From CBDBEU01 sp965204565 (GTDB taxonomy: Bacteria > Pseudomonadota > Alphaproteobacteria > Rhizobiales > TMED25): a stretch of 64,000 bases of DNA. Made by a program: the position numbers and the translations under genes. Location of the stretch: assembly GCA_965204565.1 (NCBI GenBank), contig CBDBEU010000005.1, positions 1,178,001-1,242,000 of the forward strand. The letters are read 5' to 3'. Positions 16,926-26,439 of this stretch are shown in pieces. How positions within the stretch are numbered: the first letter of the stretch is position 1; each line of letters opens with the position of its first letter. Under the pieces are notes generated by a model that saw nothing but the letters and a program-made list of their open reading frames with translations, did not search any database and had not been told where the DNA came from.

Positions 16926-17990
16926 ATGGCTGAGCAAAAAAACAGGGAAGCAAAGATCAGGGGCAGGTAGCTGTTAGCTGCCATCGTCCTTCTTGCCGGT
17001 GCGTTGCCAGCCGCCAGTTTTGCCAATGCAGGCGAGGCAGCGCTTCTTCAGACCAATGAGGCGGAAATCGCGCGCCTCAACCAGGTACACGATTTTGATA
17101 TTGACGATCCCTTGTCGGTATTTGCCGCGGTTTTTGACGCGCTTGACGACGAAATAGAGGTGCTGCCGAGCGAGAATTATTACTTTTTCCGGTTCTTACA
17201 CCATGGCGTTGAGCATGCCGGCAATTTGCGGCTTGATGCCGCCGACCGCGATGCGGGCATCATCCATTTTGCCTATTTTGCCCGCCTGTCTGTTGATGGT
17301 GAGCCGGGGCCGACACGCCATCTGGCCCTGTCAGGCGGTGATGGCGTTAAGGTAACACGCGCTGGCCCTCTCACCTATGTGGTGATCCATAACGGCAAGG
17401 CAGTAGTGTTCCGGCTTAACGATCTGTCGGATGTCAGACCCAGTGAAGGGCAACTGGCGGAGGACGAGATGTTCATCGGGCCGGTGTTCGACGAATCAGG
17501 AATCGGTTTTTATCTGATTTGGAACAATGAATTATCATTGTTTTCTTATATATTAAATGAGAATTAGGCAAGCGATGGATTCGCCGCTTCGGGCTTTTCG
17601 GAACAGATCAGTATCGGGCGGCGAAGCGGATTTGCCCTATATGCCGACCGTTATCTTGATCGGCGCGTTCTGGTGGGAGTCGCGGCCGGTGAGGTGGCGC
17701 GTAACACTGTGTTTGATGGGCCGTTCGACCAGATGCCGGACAATTTCATCACCGGCGATGTGTTGGCTGAGGCCCTGGTCCAGCGCCGCGCCGATCTTGC
17801 CGGGCGCATCGACCAGCTGGGAAATCTGGAAGGCCTTGCGGGAAGGGTGATCATCGTGCCCTATCTGAAGTATGAGCACAGGGGCGAGCTTGGGCGGCTT
17901 GGACCGGTGTGCCGCGCGCTCGGCAACGCGCGAGGCCTACTACCGGTGTTTTGATCGCGGTGCGATAAAGCCCGCGGCAGGTGCGGCAGG
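16926..17990 (+). pseudogene. Conserved hypothetical exported protein, broken by two in-frame TAG codons and a frameshift
   Basis: One continuous frame begins at the ATG at 16926 (MAEQKNREAKIRGR), hits TAG, and continues as a hydrophobic signal-peptide core (LLAAIVLLAGALPAASFANA). It then runs about 187 codons to a second TAG after SYILNEN and again stays open (ASDGFAASGFSEQISIG, FALYADRYLDRRVL, FDGPFDQMPDNFI) to about 17935. There a frameshift is needed to reach the likely end REAYYRCFDRG. The composite protein would be a secreted one of about 340 aa that I have seen only as a hypothetical family in Hyphomicrobiales. TAG is a normal stop in neighbouring genes, so these are probably nonsense mutations. 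Confidence 0.7.
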
Positions 17991-18031
17991 CGAGAGCGAG
18001 GCGGCCGCGCATGATTATAAGGAGAGGTTTG

Positions 18032-18640
18032 ATGAAGTTCACCGGCGAGCACGAAATACCTGCAAGCCGTGAAGAGGTATGGGCAGCGCTCAATGATCCC
18101 GAAGCGCTGAAGGCTTCGCTTCCCGGCGCTGAGGAGGTCACAAAGATTTCCAATGACGAGTTCACCGCAACAATCAAGGCCAAGGTCGGCCCCGTGCGGG
18201 CGACCTTCAAGGGTCGGATCAAACTCTCCGATATGGATCCGCCCAATGGCTACATCATTACTGGCGAAGGTTCTGGCGGGGCTGCGGGGTTTGCCAAGGG
18301 TTCGGCGAAAATCAACCTTAGCGACGGCGAGGGTGTCGGCACCAGGCTCGCCTACGACGTCGATGCGGCGATCGGCGGCAAGCTCGCCCAGATCGGTCAA
18401 CGTTTGATCCAGGGCACGGCGAAGAAGATGTCCGACGACTTTTTCAATAATTTTGCCAGCCGGTTCGAAGACGACAGCTCACCACAGGAAGCACTGGCGG
18501 AGGCTGCAACAGTTGACGCGGTGCAAACGGATCAACCAGTCGAGGACGATGGGAAGATATTCGGCCTACCGCGCCAACAGGCGATGATACTGGCCGCTGC
18601 TATTGTTGCGCTATTGGCAATTTATGCGTTCGCCGGCTGA
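18032..18640 (+). CDS. coxG: CoxG-like SRPBCC-domain protein
   Basis: CoxG protein (202 aa) with an SRPBCC (START-like) domain at residues 1-150 and a C-terminal membrane anchor (QAMILAAAIVALLAIYAFAG). In the aerobic CO-dehydrogenase cluster of Afipia/Oligotropha, CoxG is linked to membrane attachment of the enzyme, and the family binds quinone-like ligands. Visible are MKFTGEHEIPASREEVWAAL, DPEALKASLPGAEEV and GRIKLSDMDPPNGYIITGEG. The ATG at 18032 follows AAGGAGAG; a longer frame upstream overlaps the broken hypothetical gene. It stands ahead of coxS and coxL and is intact, though its enzyme's large subunit is not. Confidence 0.88.
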   Translation: MKFTGEHEIPASREEVWAALNDPEALKASLPGAEEVTKISNDEFTATIKAKVGPVRATFKGRIKLSDMDPPNGYIITGEGSGGAAGFAKGSAKINLSDGEGVGTRLAYDVDAAIGGKLAQIGQRLIQGTAKKMSDDFFNNFASRFEDDSSPQEALAEAATVDAVQTDQPVEDDGKIFGLPRQQAMILAAAIVALLAIYAFAG

Positions 18641-19132
18641 TCAGCCGCGCCAGCTCTTGCGCGCTCCGTTCCAGGGACGAGCGAGGCCCTCATCAGATAT
18701 AAGGATGTTGCCCAGCGAGCGGCCGCCCAGTTCAACAATGCGCAGTTTGCGACCGCAGCGATCTTCGTCGCGCCAACCGCTGGAAACCAGCTCGATCGGC
18801 CCGGCATTCAAAAGTTCAAGAAGCCGTTCCTTGGCCTTTTTGCCACGCGCGGCTTCGGAGGCGCATTGTGGCTTCCATGTTTCGGGGGCATCGATATCAG
18901 CAAGACGGATCTTGAGGCCGCGATACCGGATGGTATCGCCGTCGATCACGCAGTCACGGCGCAAAGTCGAACGTTCACACAGCACGAATTTTCCGCTGGG
19001 TGCGACGCCGGGCGGGACCAGCCCGCTTCGTTCGGTACCAATCCTCGCCACGGCATCAACAGCGCCGGGGCTAGGTGCAAAAAATGCGGCGACGGAGGCA
19101 AGGATCAATACCATTGCTGGCCCACGGGCCAT
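18641..19132 (-). CDS. Thermonuclease-family (SNase-like) secreted nuclease
   Basis: A staphylococcal-nuclease-like protein (163 aa from the start chosen). The OB-fold signature CVIDGDTIRYRGLKIRLADI-DAPE is clear, with the active-site Arg and Asp of the family, then ARGKKAKERLLELLNAG. A signal peptide or anchor (MARGPAMVLILASVAAFFAP) follows the ATG at 19130-19132. An in-frame ATG at 19222 would add 30 basic residues, and neither start has a good ribosome site. It lies on the opposite strand between coxG and coxS, which is unusual for a cox cluster and suggests insertion. Its stop codon abuts that of coxG. Confidence 0.75.
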   Translation of the reverse strand: MARGPAMVLILASVAAFFAPSPGAVDAVARIGTERSGLVPPGVAPSGKFVLCERSTLRRDCVIDGDTIRYRGLKIRLADIDAPETWKPQCASEAARGKKAKERLLELLNAGPIELVSSGWRDEDRCGRKLRIVELGGRSLGNILISDEGLARPWNGARKSWRG

Positions 19133-19495
19133 AAGCAGGCGAATTCGATGTCGCCTGGAAGGGATTGTCGGCAATGCAAGAAGCCTGCACCCATTGGTGT
19201 AGCGTTGGCGCGAGAGGCGCATATTGGTCGCATTGTTTTTGATGCCGTGGGGCTAATTCTGGGTGTAGGGGGTAGAAAATGCATGTGTGATTGGCACTTA
19301 AAGTTACTGATCGGTTAAGAGTGCCGGCTCGTAGAATTAGCCGTTTGGCTGAGCTGAGGGATGGTGAGTTGGAGAAAATTCCCGCCTTGGCCGAAAGCGG
19401 TGCTTGACGCTGATATGACGCGGGCTGAAACTGCGCCCAGACGATGGAGGCGATGACCATCGCGGTGATAGCAATGAAGTGCTAGAGAGGTGCGA
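19133..19495. other. Gap between the nuclease gene and coxS
   Basis: About 360 bases. The left part may encode the extra N-terminus of the nuclease if the ATG at 19222 is used. The rest has no supported gene and should contain the coxS promoter. The coxS ribosome site GAGAGG is at 19485-19490. Confidence 0.4.
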
Positions 19496-19963
19496 ATGCC
19501 CACGGTTTCCATGACGGTCAACGGCAAGGCCGTGTCCGGTGAAGTTGAGGGGCGAACCCTTCTGGTGGAGTTTCTGCGCGAGCATTTGCGGCTCACCGGA
19601 ACCCACATCGGCTGCGACACCAGTCAGTGCGGCGCCTGTGTGGTGCATATCAATGGCCGCTCGGTGAAGAGTTGCACGACGCTGGCGCTTCAGGCCGAAC
19701 GGGCCGATGTCACCACAATCGAGGGTCTTGCCAATAACGGCGATTTGCATCCGATGCAGGATGCGTTCCGCAACCACCATGCGCTGCAATGCGGCTTTTG
19801 CACGCCGGGCATGGTGATGAGCGCGGTCGATCTGGTGAACCAGAATCCCGATCCCAGCGAGATCGAGATCCGCGAGTGGCTGGAAGGTAATATCTGCCGC
19901 TGTACCGGCTATCACAACATCGTCAAGGCAATCAAAGCAGCGGCGGATGAGATGAGGAGCTAG
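19496..19963 (+). CDS. coxS: Molybdenum hydroxylase small [2Fe-2S] subunit (CoxS-like)
   Basis: Iron-sulfur subunit (155 aa) of a xanthine-oxidase-family enzyme, passing electrons from the Mo site to FAD. The plant-type cluster ligands are Cys40, Cys45, Cys48 and Cys60 (IGCDTSQCGACVV). The second cluster uses Cys99, Cys102, Cys134 and Cys136 (LQCGFCTPGMVM, GNICRCTGYHN). All eight cysteines are present, so this subunit could still fold. The ATG at 19496 follows GAGAGG. Order S-L-M is that of form II (putative) CO dehydrogenases rather than form I (M-S-L). It ends in TAG four bases before the broken coxL. Confidence 0.93.
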   Translation: MPTVSMTVNGKAVSGEVEGRTLLVEFLREHLRLTGTHIGCDTSQCGACVVHINGRSVKSCTTLALQAERADVTTIEGLANNGDLHPMQDAFRNHHALQCGFCTPGMVMSAVDLVNQNPDPSEIEIREWLEGNICRCTGYHNIVKAIKAAADEMRS

Positions 19964-19967
19964 GCCA

Positions 19968-22300
19968 ATGGGTGAGCAGGGTATTGACGCCAGGGTATGC
20001 GCAAGGAAGATGACCGGTTCCTGCGCGGAAAAGGCCGCTATACCGACGATATTGTGCTCCCCGGACAGGGTCCATGCGGCATTTGCCCACTCGCCGCACG
20101 CCCATGCAAAAATCACTTCCGTCGATACCTCCAAGGCGAAAAAAGCGCCGAGAGTTGTCGCGGTGCTGACCGGCACGGACTGGGCTGCCAATGAAATTGG
20201 CGGGATGCCATGTGGTTTTGCGCCCGATGGTGGGCCGCAGAACGCACCGCCACGCCCGGCGCTGGTGGCCTGACAAGGGGCGCGATTTGTTGGCGATGGT
20301 GATCGCGGAAAGTGCCTCTGAGGCGCACAATGCCGCAGGGCTGGTGGAAGTTGCTTATGACGTGCTGGAGGCCAATATCGATCCGGCAAAGGCAGGGGGC
20401 AATTCAACACTGCTGATCCATGAAGAAGCGCCTGCCAATCTGTGCATGAACTGGCAGGTTGGTGATGCTGATGCCACCGAGGCAGCGTTGGCCACCCGTG
20501 TCGCCACTGTCGAGCTTATCAACAACCGCACGGCGCCAAATGCGATCGAGCCGCGCTCGTCAATGGGCTCATATGATGCGCTGAGCGAGAGCTATATGCT
20601 CTACACCACCTCGCAGAACCCGCATATCACCCGGCTTTTGCTGGCGGCTTTCGTACTCGGCATCCCGGAGAGCAAGCTGCGGGTCGTCTCGCCCGATGTC
20701 GTCGGTGGTTTTGGCTCGAAAATCCCATTCTATCCCGAAGAGGCACTGGTTACCTGGGCGTCGAAAAAGGTCGAGCGGCCGGTGCGCTGGACGGCCGAAC
20801 GCAGCGAGTCGTTCCTCTCAGACACCCATGGCCGCGATCATGTGACCAAGGCCGAATTGGCACTCGATGATGATGGCATGTTCCTCACCATGCGGGTTGC
20901 GACCACCGCCAATCTGGGGGCGTATTTGTCGATCTTTGGAGCACTCTCGGCCACGTACCTTTATGCGACTTTGTTGTCGGGGAAATATGTGATTCCGCCG
21001 ATCTACTGCACGGTCACGGGAGTGTTCACCAACACCTGCCCGATCGATGCAGAACGCGGCGCTGGCCGGCCGGAGGCTACTTTGGTGGTCGAGCGGCTGG
21101 TGGAAAGCGCGGCGCGCGAGACCGGCACCGACCGGCTTGAGATCAGGCGGCGCAATTTCGTGCAGCCCGATCAGTTTCCCTACCAGAGCGCCGTGGTGCT
21201 GCAGTATGATTCCGGCAATTACGATTCGGTACCCGATGAAGCGCTGAAGCGCGGCGATGTCTCTGGTTTTGCAGCCCGCAAGGCTGAATCGGCCAAGCGG
21301 GGCAAGCTGCGTGGATTAGGCTTTTCAACCTATATTGAAGCTTGCGGCATCGCGCCCTCCAATGCAGGGGGGCTTTATGAAAGTGCGGAAATCCGCTTCA
21401 ACCCGACCGGAACAGTCACTGTATTTACCGGCACCCAGAAACAAGGCCAGGGTCATGAGACCACTTTTGCCCAGATCGTGCCCTCCAAGCTTGGCCTTGG
21501 GTTCGAAGATGTTGAGCTGATCCACGGTGATACCGCCACGGTGCAGTGGGGCCATGGTACCTATGGTTCGCGCTCGCTGGCAGTTGGTGGCTCTGCTCTC
21601 GTGGTGGCGTGTGATCGGGCGATCGAAAAGGGAAAGAAGGTCGCGGCCCATCTGCTCGAAGCCTCAGCCGAGGATATCGACTTCGCCGATGGCACCTTTA
21701 CCGTCTCCGGCACCGACAAGTCGAAAACCATGGGTGAGATCATCATGGCGGCGATGGTGCCGCATGATTTCCCGCTCGATGAAATGGACCCGGGTCTTGA
21801 TCAGCGGGCTTTTTACGACCCGAAGAACTTCACCTTCCCGGCCTGATGCCGCATTTGCGAAGTCGAGGTCGATGAGGAAACCGGCGTGGTCGAGGTGCCG
21901 CATTTTCCGCCGTCGATGATTTCGGCAATGTCGTCAATCCGATGATCGTGGAGGGCCAGATCCATGGCGGCGTAGTGCACGGCATCGGCCAGGCGCTTTA
22001 TGAAACAGCGTATTATGACGACAGCGGGCAGATGGTCACCGGCTCTTACATGGACTACACAATGCCGCGCGCCGACAACATTCCCTCATTCGAGGTCGGC
22101 TACAAGAATACGCCGTGCCCGCACAATCCATTGGGCGTCAAGGGGTGCGGCGAGGCCGCTGCCATCGCAGCGCCCGTGGCGGTGATCAATGCCGTCTGCG
22201 ACGCCATCGGCACGGCGCACATCAACATGCCGGCAACGACGGCGAAGGTCTGGAAGGCAATGCAGGCGGCAAAGGCCGCCCTAGAGGTTGGAGGAAGCTA
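19968..22300 (+). pseudogene. coxL: Molybdenum hydroxylase large subunit (CoxL-like, form II), multiply broken
   Basis: Most of an approximately 775-aa Mo-cofactor subunit is readable, but not in one frame. The 5' end shifts frame near 19995 (into MRKEDDRFLRGKGRYTDDI), near 20069 (back to VHAAFAHSPHAHAK) and between 20200 and 20280. The central 550 codons are open up to an in-frame TGA at 21844-21846, where related proteins have Gly (FPAGC). Another shift near 21905 leads into AVDDFGNVVNPMIVEGQIHG. The active-site loop reads DAERGAGRPEA, matching the form II motif AYRGAGR except Tyr to Glu. No functional Mo subunit can be made, although coxS and coxM survive. Confidence 0.88.
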
Positions 22301-22303
22301 CCC

Positions 22304-23095
22304 ATGTATCATTTCACCTATCAGCGTCCGGCTAGCCTGGATGAAGCGGCAAGCGTGCTCGCATCTGGCGATGACGCGACGCTGCTGGCGGGCGGGCACA
22401 CGCTCATACCGACGCTCAAGCAGCGACTGGCGCAACCAAGCGATCTGGTTGATCTGGCCGATGTGCCGGGTCTGTCGGGCATCTCCAAGGATGGCAATCA
22501 GATCGTCATTGGCGCCATGACCACCCATGGCGAAGTCGCAGCTTCTGCCGAAGTCCAGTCCGCCATTCCGGCGCTTGCGGCTTTGGCCGAGATGATTGGC
22601 GATCCGCAGGTGCGCACCCGCGGCACCATTGGTGGCTCGGTCGCCAATAACGACCCGGCGGCGGATTATCCGGCAGCCCTGGTCGGACTTGGCGCCACGG
22701 TGACCACCAGCAAGGGCAGCCATGCGGTGGACGATTTTTTCACCGGCATGTTCGAGACCGCACTTGGTGATGGCGAGATCATTACTTCGGTCTCCTTCCC
22801 GATACCCAAAAGGGCGGCCTATCAGAAATTCCCCAACCCGGCATCGCGCTATGCTTTGGTTGGCGTGTTCGTGGCCGACACCGCAGACGGGGTTCGGGTT
22901 GCGGTCACCGGCGCGGGTTCTTGCGTGTTCCGGGTGACGGAGATGGAAGCAGCGCTTGGCGATAATTTCTCCGCAGACGTGGTCAAGGGGGTCGCCGTCG
23001 ATAACAGCGATCTCAACAGCGACATTCATGCAAGCGCTGAATACCGCGCTCATTTGATCAGCGTCATGGCGGCACGAGCGGTGGCTGCTGCCTGA
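22304..23095 (+). CDS. coxM: Molybdenum hydroxylase FAD-binding medium subunit (CoxM-like)
   Basis: FAD-binding subunit (263 aa) of the same enzyme. The two FAD motifs are ATLLAGGHTLIPTLKQRLA near residue 27 and TRGTIGGSVANNDPAADYPA near residue 107. The CO-dehydrogenase C-terminal flavoprotein domain follows (FPNPASRYALVGVFVADTAD). The ATG at 22304 is preceded by GGAGGAAG. It overlaps the out-of-frame tail of coxL. The gene is complete, but its large-subunit partner is dead. Just beyond its stop the cox order is interrupted by a repeat and IS copy 2. Confidence 0.92.
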   Translation: MYHFTYQRPASLDEAASVLASGDDATLLAGGHTLIPTLKQRLAQPSDLVDLADVPGLSGISKDGNQIVIGAMTTHGEVAASAEVQSAIPALAALAEMIGDPQVRTRGTIGGSVANNDPAADYPAALVGLGATVTTSKGSHAVDDFFTGMFETALGDGEIITSVSFPIPKRAAYQKFPNPASRYALVGVFVADTADGVRVAVTGAGSCVFRVTEMEAALGDNFSADVVKGVAVDNSDLNSDIHASAEYRAHLISVMAARAVAAA

Positions 23096-23110
23096 CAGCG
23101 GACATTTACT

Positions 23111-23312
23111 CCGACATTCTCCTATTGGAACGCGATTTCGATCATGCTGCCGCTGTTTTGCGTACGGATCAAGCTTCTCGGGCGGGCTATGTCGTGGTTC
23201 GGGCATCCGGTTCGTGAACCGGGCGTGATTTATGGCTGCCCAACGGGCTTGAACCGGAATTCGGTCTGACCGGCACCCGTCGGGTCAGATCTGTCGAGCC
23301 GCTTTCGCCCGA
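23111..23312. repeat. Dispersed repeat, copy B (about 200 bp)
   Basis: Matches copy C (59972-60175) over its whole length and copy A (5177-5301) over its first 125 bp. It carries GTGGTTCGGGCATCCGGTTC, TTGAACCGGAATTCGGTCT and GGCACCCGTCGGGTCAGA, the last rich in short inverted repeats. It starts 15 bases after coxM and ends at the TA into which IS copy 2 inserted. No protein is supported. Confidence 0.75.
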
Positions 23313-23317
23313 GTTTA

Positions 23318-24169
23318 GGGTCCGGCCCCGATAACCGTCTTCCCGATTCGATCCGAGGATGGTTCATTGCCTCCGATGAGGGGGTAACGAGATGTGTGAT
23401 TTCTTCTGGTTTTCCGATTCTCAGCGGGCCCGGATCGCGCCGCTTCTGCCGACCGATGTGCGCGGCAGGAAGCGCGTTGATGATCGTCCTGTGCCGAGCG
23501 GGATCGTCCATGCGCTGCGCCGTGGCGGTCGCCGGGCCGACTGCGCCGATATCCACGGGCCGAAGAAGACGCTCTGCAACCGCTTCGTCCGCCGGGCCGA
23601 GCGCGGTATACGGGAAGGTATCTTCAGCGCTCCTGCAGGCGTTGAGGATACGCCTGACCGGCTGTTCATCGACAGCTCCTGCATCAGGGTTCATCGCTGC
23701 GCCGGCGGCGGAAAAGGGGCCCCTGGCCCATGGTATCGGCCGCACCGACGGCGGACGCAACACCGGGCTCCACGCCGTCTGCACCACAAGGGCCGCCCCG
23801 TGTTTTTGTCAATTACGTCCTGCTCCCGACGCCCGGAAACGTGCATGATTGCAAGGTCGCACAGTGCCGCATCGAGGCCATGCCGCCATCCGCCGAACCT
23901 GTCGCCGGCAAAGGCCGTGACGGCCGGGAACTGCGCGAACGGCTTGAAGAGCGCGGGACCGGGCCCGTCATCCCGCCGCGAAAGACCCGCAAGAGCCGAT
24001 ATCCCTACGATCAGGCCGTCTAAGGGAGCGAAATATCATCGAACGCATGTTCCGCCGCCTCAAAGACGGGCGGCGCATCGCAACGCGCTTCGAACGCAAC
24101 ATTGAAAACGTCACGGCAGCTGTCGCGCCCGCCGCAGCCTCATCTCGTGGCTATAATGAGTCCAGACAC
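23318..24169 (+). mobile_element. IS5-family (IS427-like) element, copy 2, 852 bp, complete ends, dead transposase
   Basis: Both ends are present: GGGTCCGGCCCCGATAACC at 23318 and GAGTCCAGACAC ending at 24169. A TA duplication flanks the element (23316-23317 and 24170-24171). The transposase starts at 23392 (MCDFFWFSDSQRARIAPLLP) and contains the DDE residues in LFIDSSCIRVHR and in a Glu region that reads only across a frame change. Shifts near 23800 and 24020 (QAV followed by TAA) inactivate it. It inserted into the distal end of repeat B and helps separate coxM from coxD. Confidence 0.9.
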
Positions 24170-24215
24170 TAAAGACGAACAGGCGCCAAGAACCATCGAC
24201 AGAAGGAAGTGAAGA

Positions 24216-24773
24216 ATGTCCAGAAAAAGAATTACCAAGCACGAATTTTTAGATGCGAAGGGCAGGGCGGTCGATCGTGCCTCTACCGAGGCCACCACTC
24301 TTCACTATACTGTGATAGGAGGCGGAACGCTCGATTTCGATCTGACCGCGCTGAACAAGAAAGACATGAGTGAGGTGCTTGCTGGTTTTTTGCACATGGG
24401 ATTGACCACTGCTTTTAATAATGCGGCGGCGGTGAAGGGAGGCGATCCCAGCCCTGCTGGTCGCTTCGCCCATTTGCAAAAGCGCGTAAAGGCGTGGGAA
24501 GCGGGGGAGTGGTCTACCGGTGCCCGTGGCGGCGGCGGCGCGAGCTCGCTCCTGGTCGCGGCAATTGTGCGCTACCTCGCGGAGAATGGGAAGCCTCAGA
24601 GTGAAGAGAAGGTTGCCACCACGCTGGGTCGAAACCTGCGTGCCATGGGGTTCTGCAAGCTCTCGGCGCGGCCCCAGCACTACGTCCAGAACCCGGAAGC
24701 CATCGAAGCGTTCAAAAAAACTTCCCCGACATGGTCAAAGACATCCGCATCCGGAACGGCTGGCAGCCGATAG
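24216..24773 (+). pseudogene. Unknown protein fused to an IS630 transposase fragment
   Basis: The frame starts at an ATG with AAGGAAGTGAAG upstream and reads MSRKRITKHEFLDAKGRAVD. It has about 135 residues that I recognise only as a phage- or plasmid-like hypothetical type (TLHYTVIGGGTLDFDLTALN, GDPSPAGRFAHLQKRVKAWE). At about residue 136 it passes into IS630 sequence (LGRNLRAMGFCKLSARPQHY, NPEAIEAFKK) and soon leaves the IS630 frame. So the original gene lost its 3' end to an IS630 fragment. I cannot name a function for the first part. Confidence 0.55.
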
Positions 24774-25080
24774 AGGTTTGGTTCCAGGATGAAGCGCGCA
24801 TCAGCCAAAAGAACAAGATCACCCGGCCCCGGGAGCCGCACGATCAGCGCGCAAAGTGGGCGTATATCTTTGGCGCTATCTGTCCGGTTGAGGGCACGGG
24901 TGCCGGGTTAAATCATGCCTTGGGCCGACACCCACGCGATGGGCGAGCACCTGAAGCTGATCAGCGCCGAAGTGGCCCCCGGCGCGCACGCCATCCTGAT
25001 CATCGACCAGGCCGGGTGGCACACTTCGCCGTAACTCAACGTGCCTGAAAACATCACGCTGGTGCCCCTGCCGCAAAGAT
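24620..25080 (+). mobile_element. IS630-family transposase relic
   Basis: Only the second part of an IS630-type transposase is left. It reads KLSARPQHYVQNPEAIEAFK, then in another frame VKDIRIRNGWQPIEVWFQDE-AR (first DDE Asp region), KWAYIFGAICPVEGTGAG, then DTHAMGEHLKLISAEVAPGA and LIIDQAGWHTSP, ending LNVPENITLVPLPQR. At least three frame changes and a stop prevent translation. The left end is fused to the preceding unknown gene and the right end cuts into an AraC-type gene on the other strand. Confidence 0.75.
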
Positions 25081-25529
25081 GAGGAAGCCCCCCACAGCCT
25101 TCCAGATGCGCGTAGGCAGCGGGCCGGATTCGAGACGGGCAATCGGCAGCGCGTCATCTTGGTGAAGGCGGATGATTATCGCGCTCCCATAGCCCAAAAA
25201 TATCAAGGCCAGCACTGTATCCAGCGTCAAAGGCGCAAAGAGCAAACAGAAAATTGTAAAGATCGGGGCCAGTAAATGCAATCCATCGCGCTTGATATTC
25301 ATCGGGCGCAGAGCTGTGGATTGGAACGTGAGCCAAGCCATAGTGGGTATTAGACTTGCAGTAACCAAGATACCCCGTAATGTTGAGTCAGTTAAACGAT
25401 CAGAGACTGGAACCCGCAAACCGCCAGCAGGATCAGGAAAAGGCCCGACCGATCCCTCGCCAACATATGGCGAAGATCCAGAAAGCCCAGGATGAAAGCA
25501 ACCATCAGCGGAACAGGAATCGTCAACAT
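25054..25529 (-). pseudogene. AraC-family regulator with membrane-type N-terminus, truncated
   Basis: The minus strand reads MLTIPVPLMVAFILGFLDLR, HMLARDRSGLFLILLAVCGF, then after a frame change near 25365 LIPTMAWLTFQSTALRP, APIFTIFCLLFAPLTLDTVL and LPTRIWKAVGGFLIFAAG. This resembles the multi-helix N-terminal half of a group of AraC-type regulators. The DNA-binding AraC domain that should follow is missing, replaced by IS630 sequence at about 25054. It is divergent from a hydrolase gene 113 bases away, a common regulator-target arrangement; both are dead. Confidence 0.6.
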
Positions 25530-25642
25530 AGCCGCCAAATAAACCAAGATCCGGTTCTACACGACCTCAAACCGGTTCTAGGACGCGAAACTAAACCGCA
25601 TGGGTAAAGAAAGAGGTCATCAACTTAGCACTGGAGGCCCAA

Positions 25643-26429
25643 ATGAGATCCTTAATCTTCGCCTCTACCATCGCCATCTGTTTTGCCTTCGTAGCCCATG
25701 CAGAACCCAATGTAGGTTTCGACCGGTTTATAGTTCATGCTGACCACCGCTCTACACCAATAGCCGCGGGAATCTGGTCGCCTGTCGGCAGGGCGACCTA
25801 TGCTGGTCAGGTTGGGGGCAGTGCGATATTCGAACCCGTTGGCGCCTATATCGGCGCGGCCCTCCCGGATGAGGAAATGCCGTTGATTGTCGTGTCACAC
25901 GGTTCCGGCAGCAGCATCGATGGCACAGCCTGGCTCGCCGCTGGCTTGGCGCACTGGTTCTTGTTCTGAACCATCCCGGCACGACTACGGGCGATAGCTC
26001 ACCACGCCGAACAGTTCGTCTTTCCGAGCGCGCGGCGGGGTCGATTTCGACAACCTACCGCCAGAATTCTCTGCCGATATGGCGGATGCTCGATTTACCA
26101 GCATTGTCGCCGTTGATCCCGGCTTCACCTATGCTGCGACCCTAGAAAGTGCCGCGACGATTGCGGTGCCAGTCCAGCTAGTGTCACTTGGCGACAGCTT
26201 TCCGTGGTTTGCAACTGATGTGCGAGCTGAGGGAAGTGGGCTGGTAGAGATGCTGCCGAATACGGAGCACACCGTGGTTCCCAATGCCTACCACTACTCG
26301 TTTCTTCCAATCTGCACCGAGAACGCAGCGCAATTGCTGATGGAAGCAGGCGACGATCCGGAAGGTTGGGATCGATCAATAGCACATGACACTTCCATCG
26401 AAGTGATTGCTCAATTTTTGGACCTCTGA
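25643..26429 (+). pseudogene. Predicted dienelactone-hydrolase-like alpha/beta hydrolase, internal deletion
   Basis: The first part has a signal peptide (MRSLIFASTIAICFAFVAHA) and the oxyanion region MPLIVVSHGSGSSIDGTAWL, then shifts frame near 25965. The sequence NHPGTTTGDSSPRR is visible in another frame. The strand-turn-helix that would bear the catalytic Ser (GxSxG) is absent, and the frame resumes near 26050 with DNLPPEFSADMADARFTSIV, VQLVSLGDSFPWFATDVRAE and NAYHYSFLPICTENAAQLL. So about 60 residues including the nucleophile are gone. It was a secreted hydrolase of the type annotated as predicted dienelactone hydrolase. Confidence 0.7.
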
Positions 26430-26439
26430 TCTGCCGTGT

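Noticed and set aside
16968..17567. TAG recoding (pyrrolysine or amber suppressor) in the hypothetical gene
   Set aside because: Several intact genes in the window end in TAG at the expected length (murI, coxS, the TPP enzyme, dctM, rhodanese). General reassignment is therefore excluded, and the gene also needs a frameshift.
19337..20410. Long minus-strand frame opposite coxS and the coxL start
   Set aside because: It is antisense to clear coxS codons, has no ribosome site and shows no protein-like character of its own.
21844..21852. In-frame TGA followed by TGC in coxL, as a possible selenocysteine
   Set aside because: Relatives have Gly (GGA to TGA is one change), the gene has several frameshifts, and no selenocysteine-insertion-like stem is evident after it. 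A nonsense mutation explains it.
22298..23206. Long minus-strand frame opposite coxM
   Set aside because: It is a shadow of coxM caused by high GC at third positions, running into the dispersed repeat.
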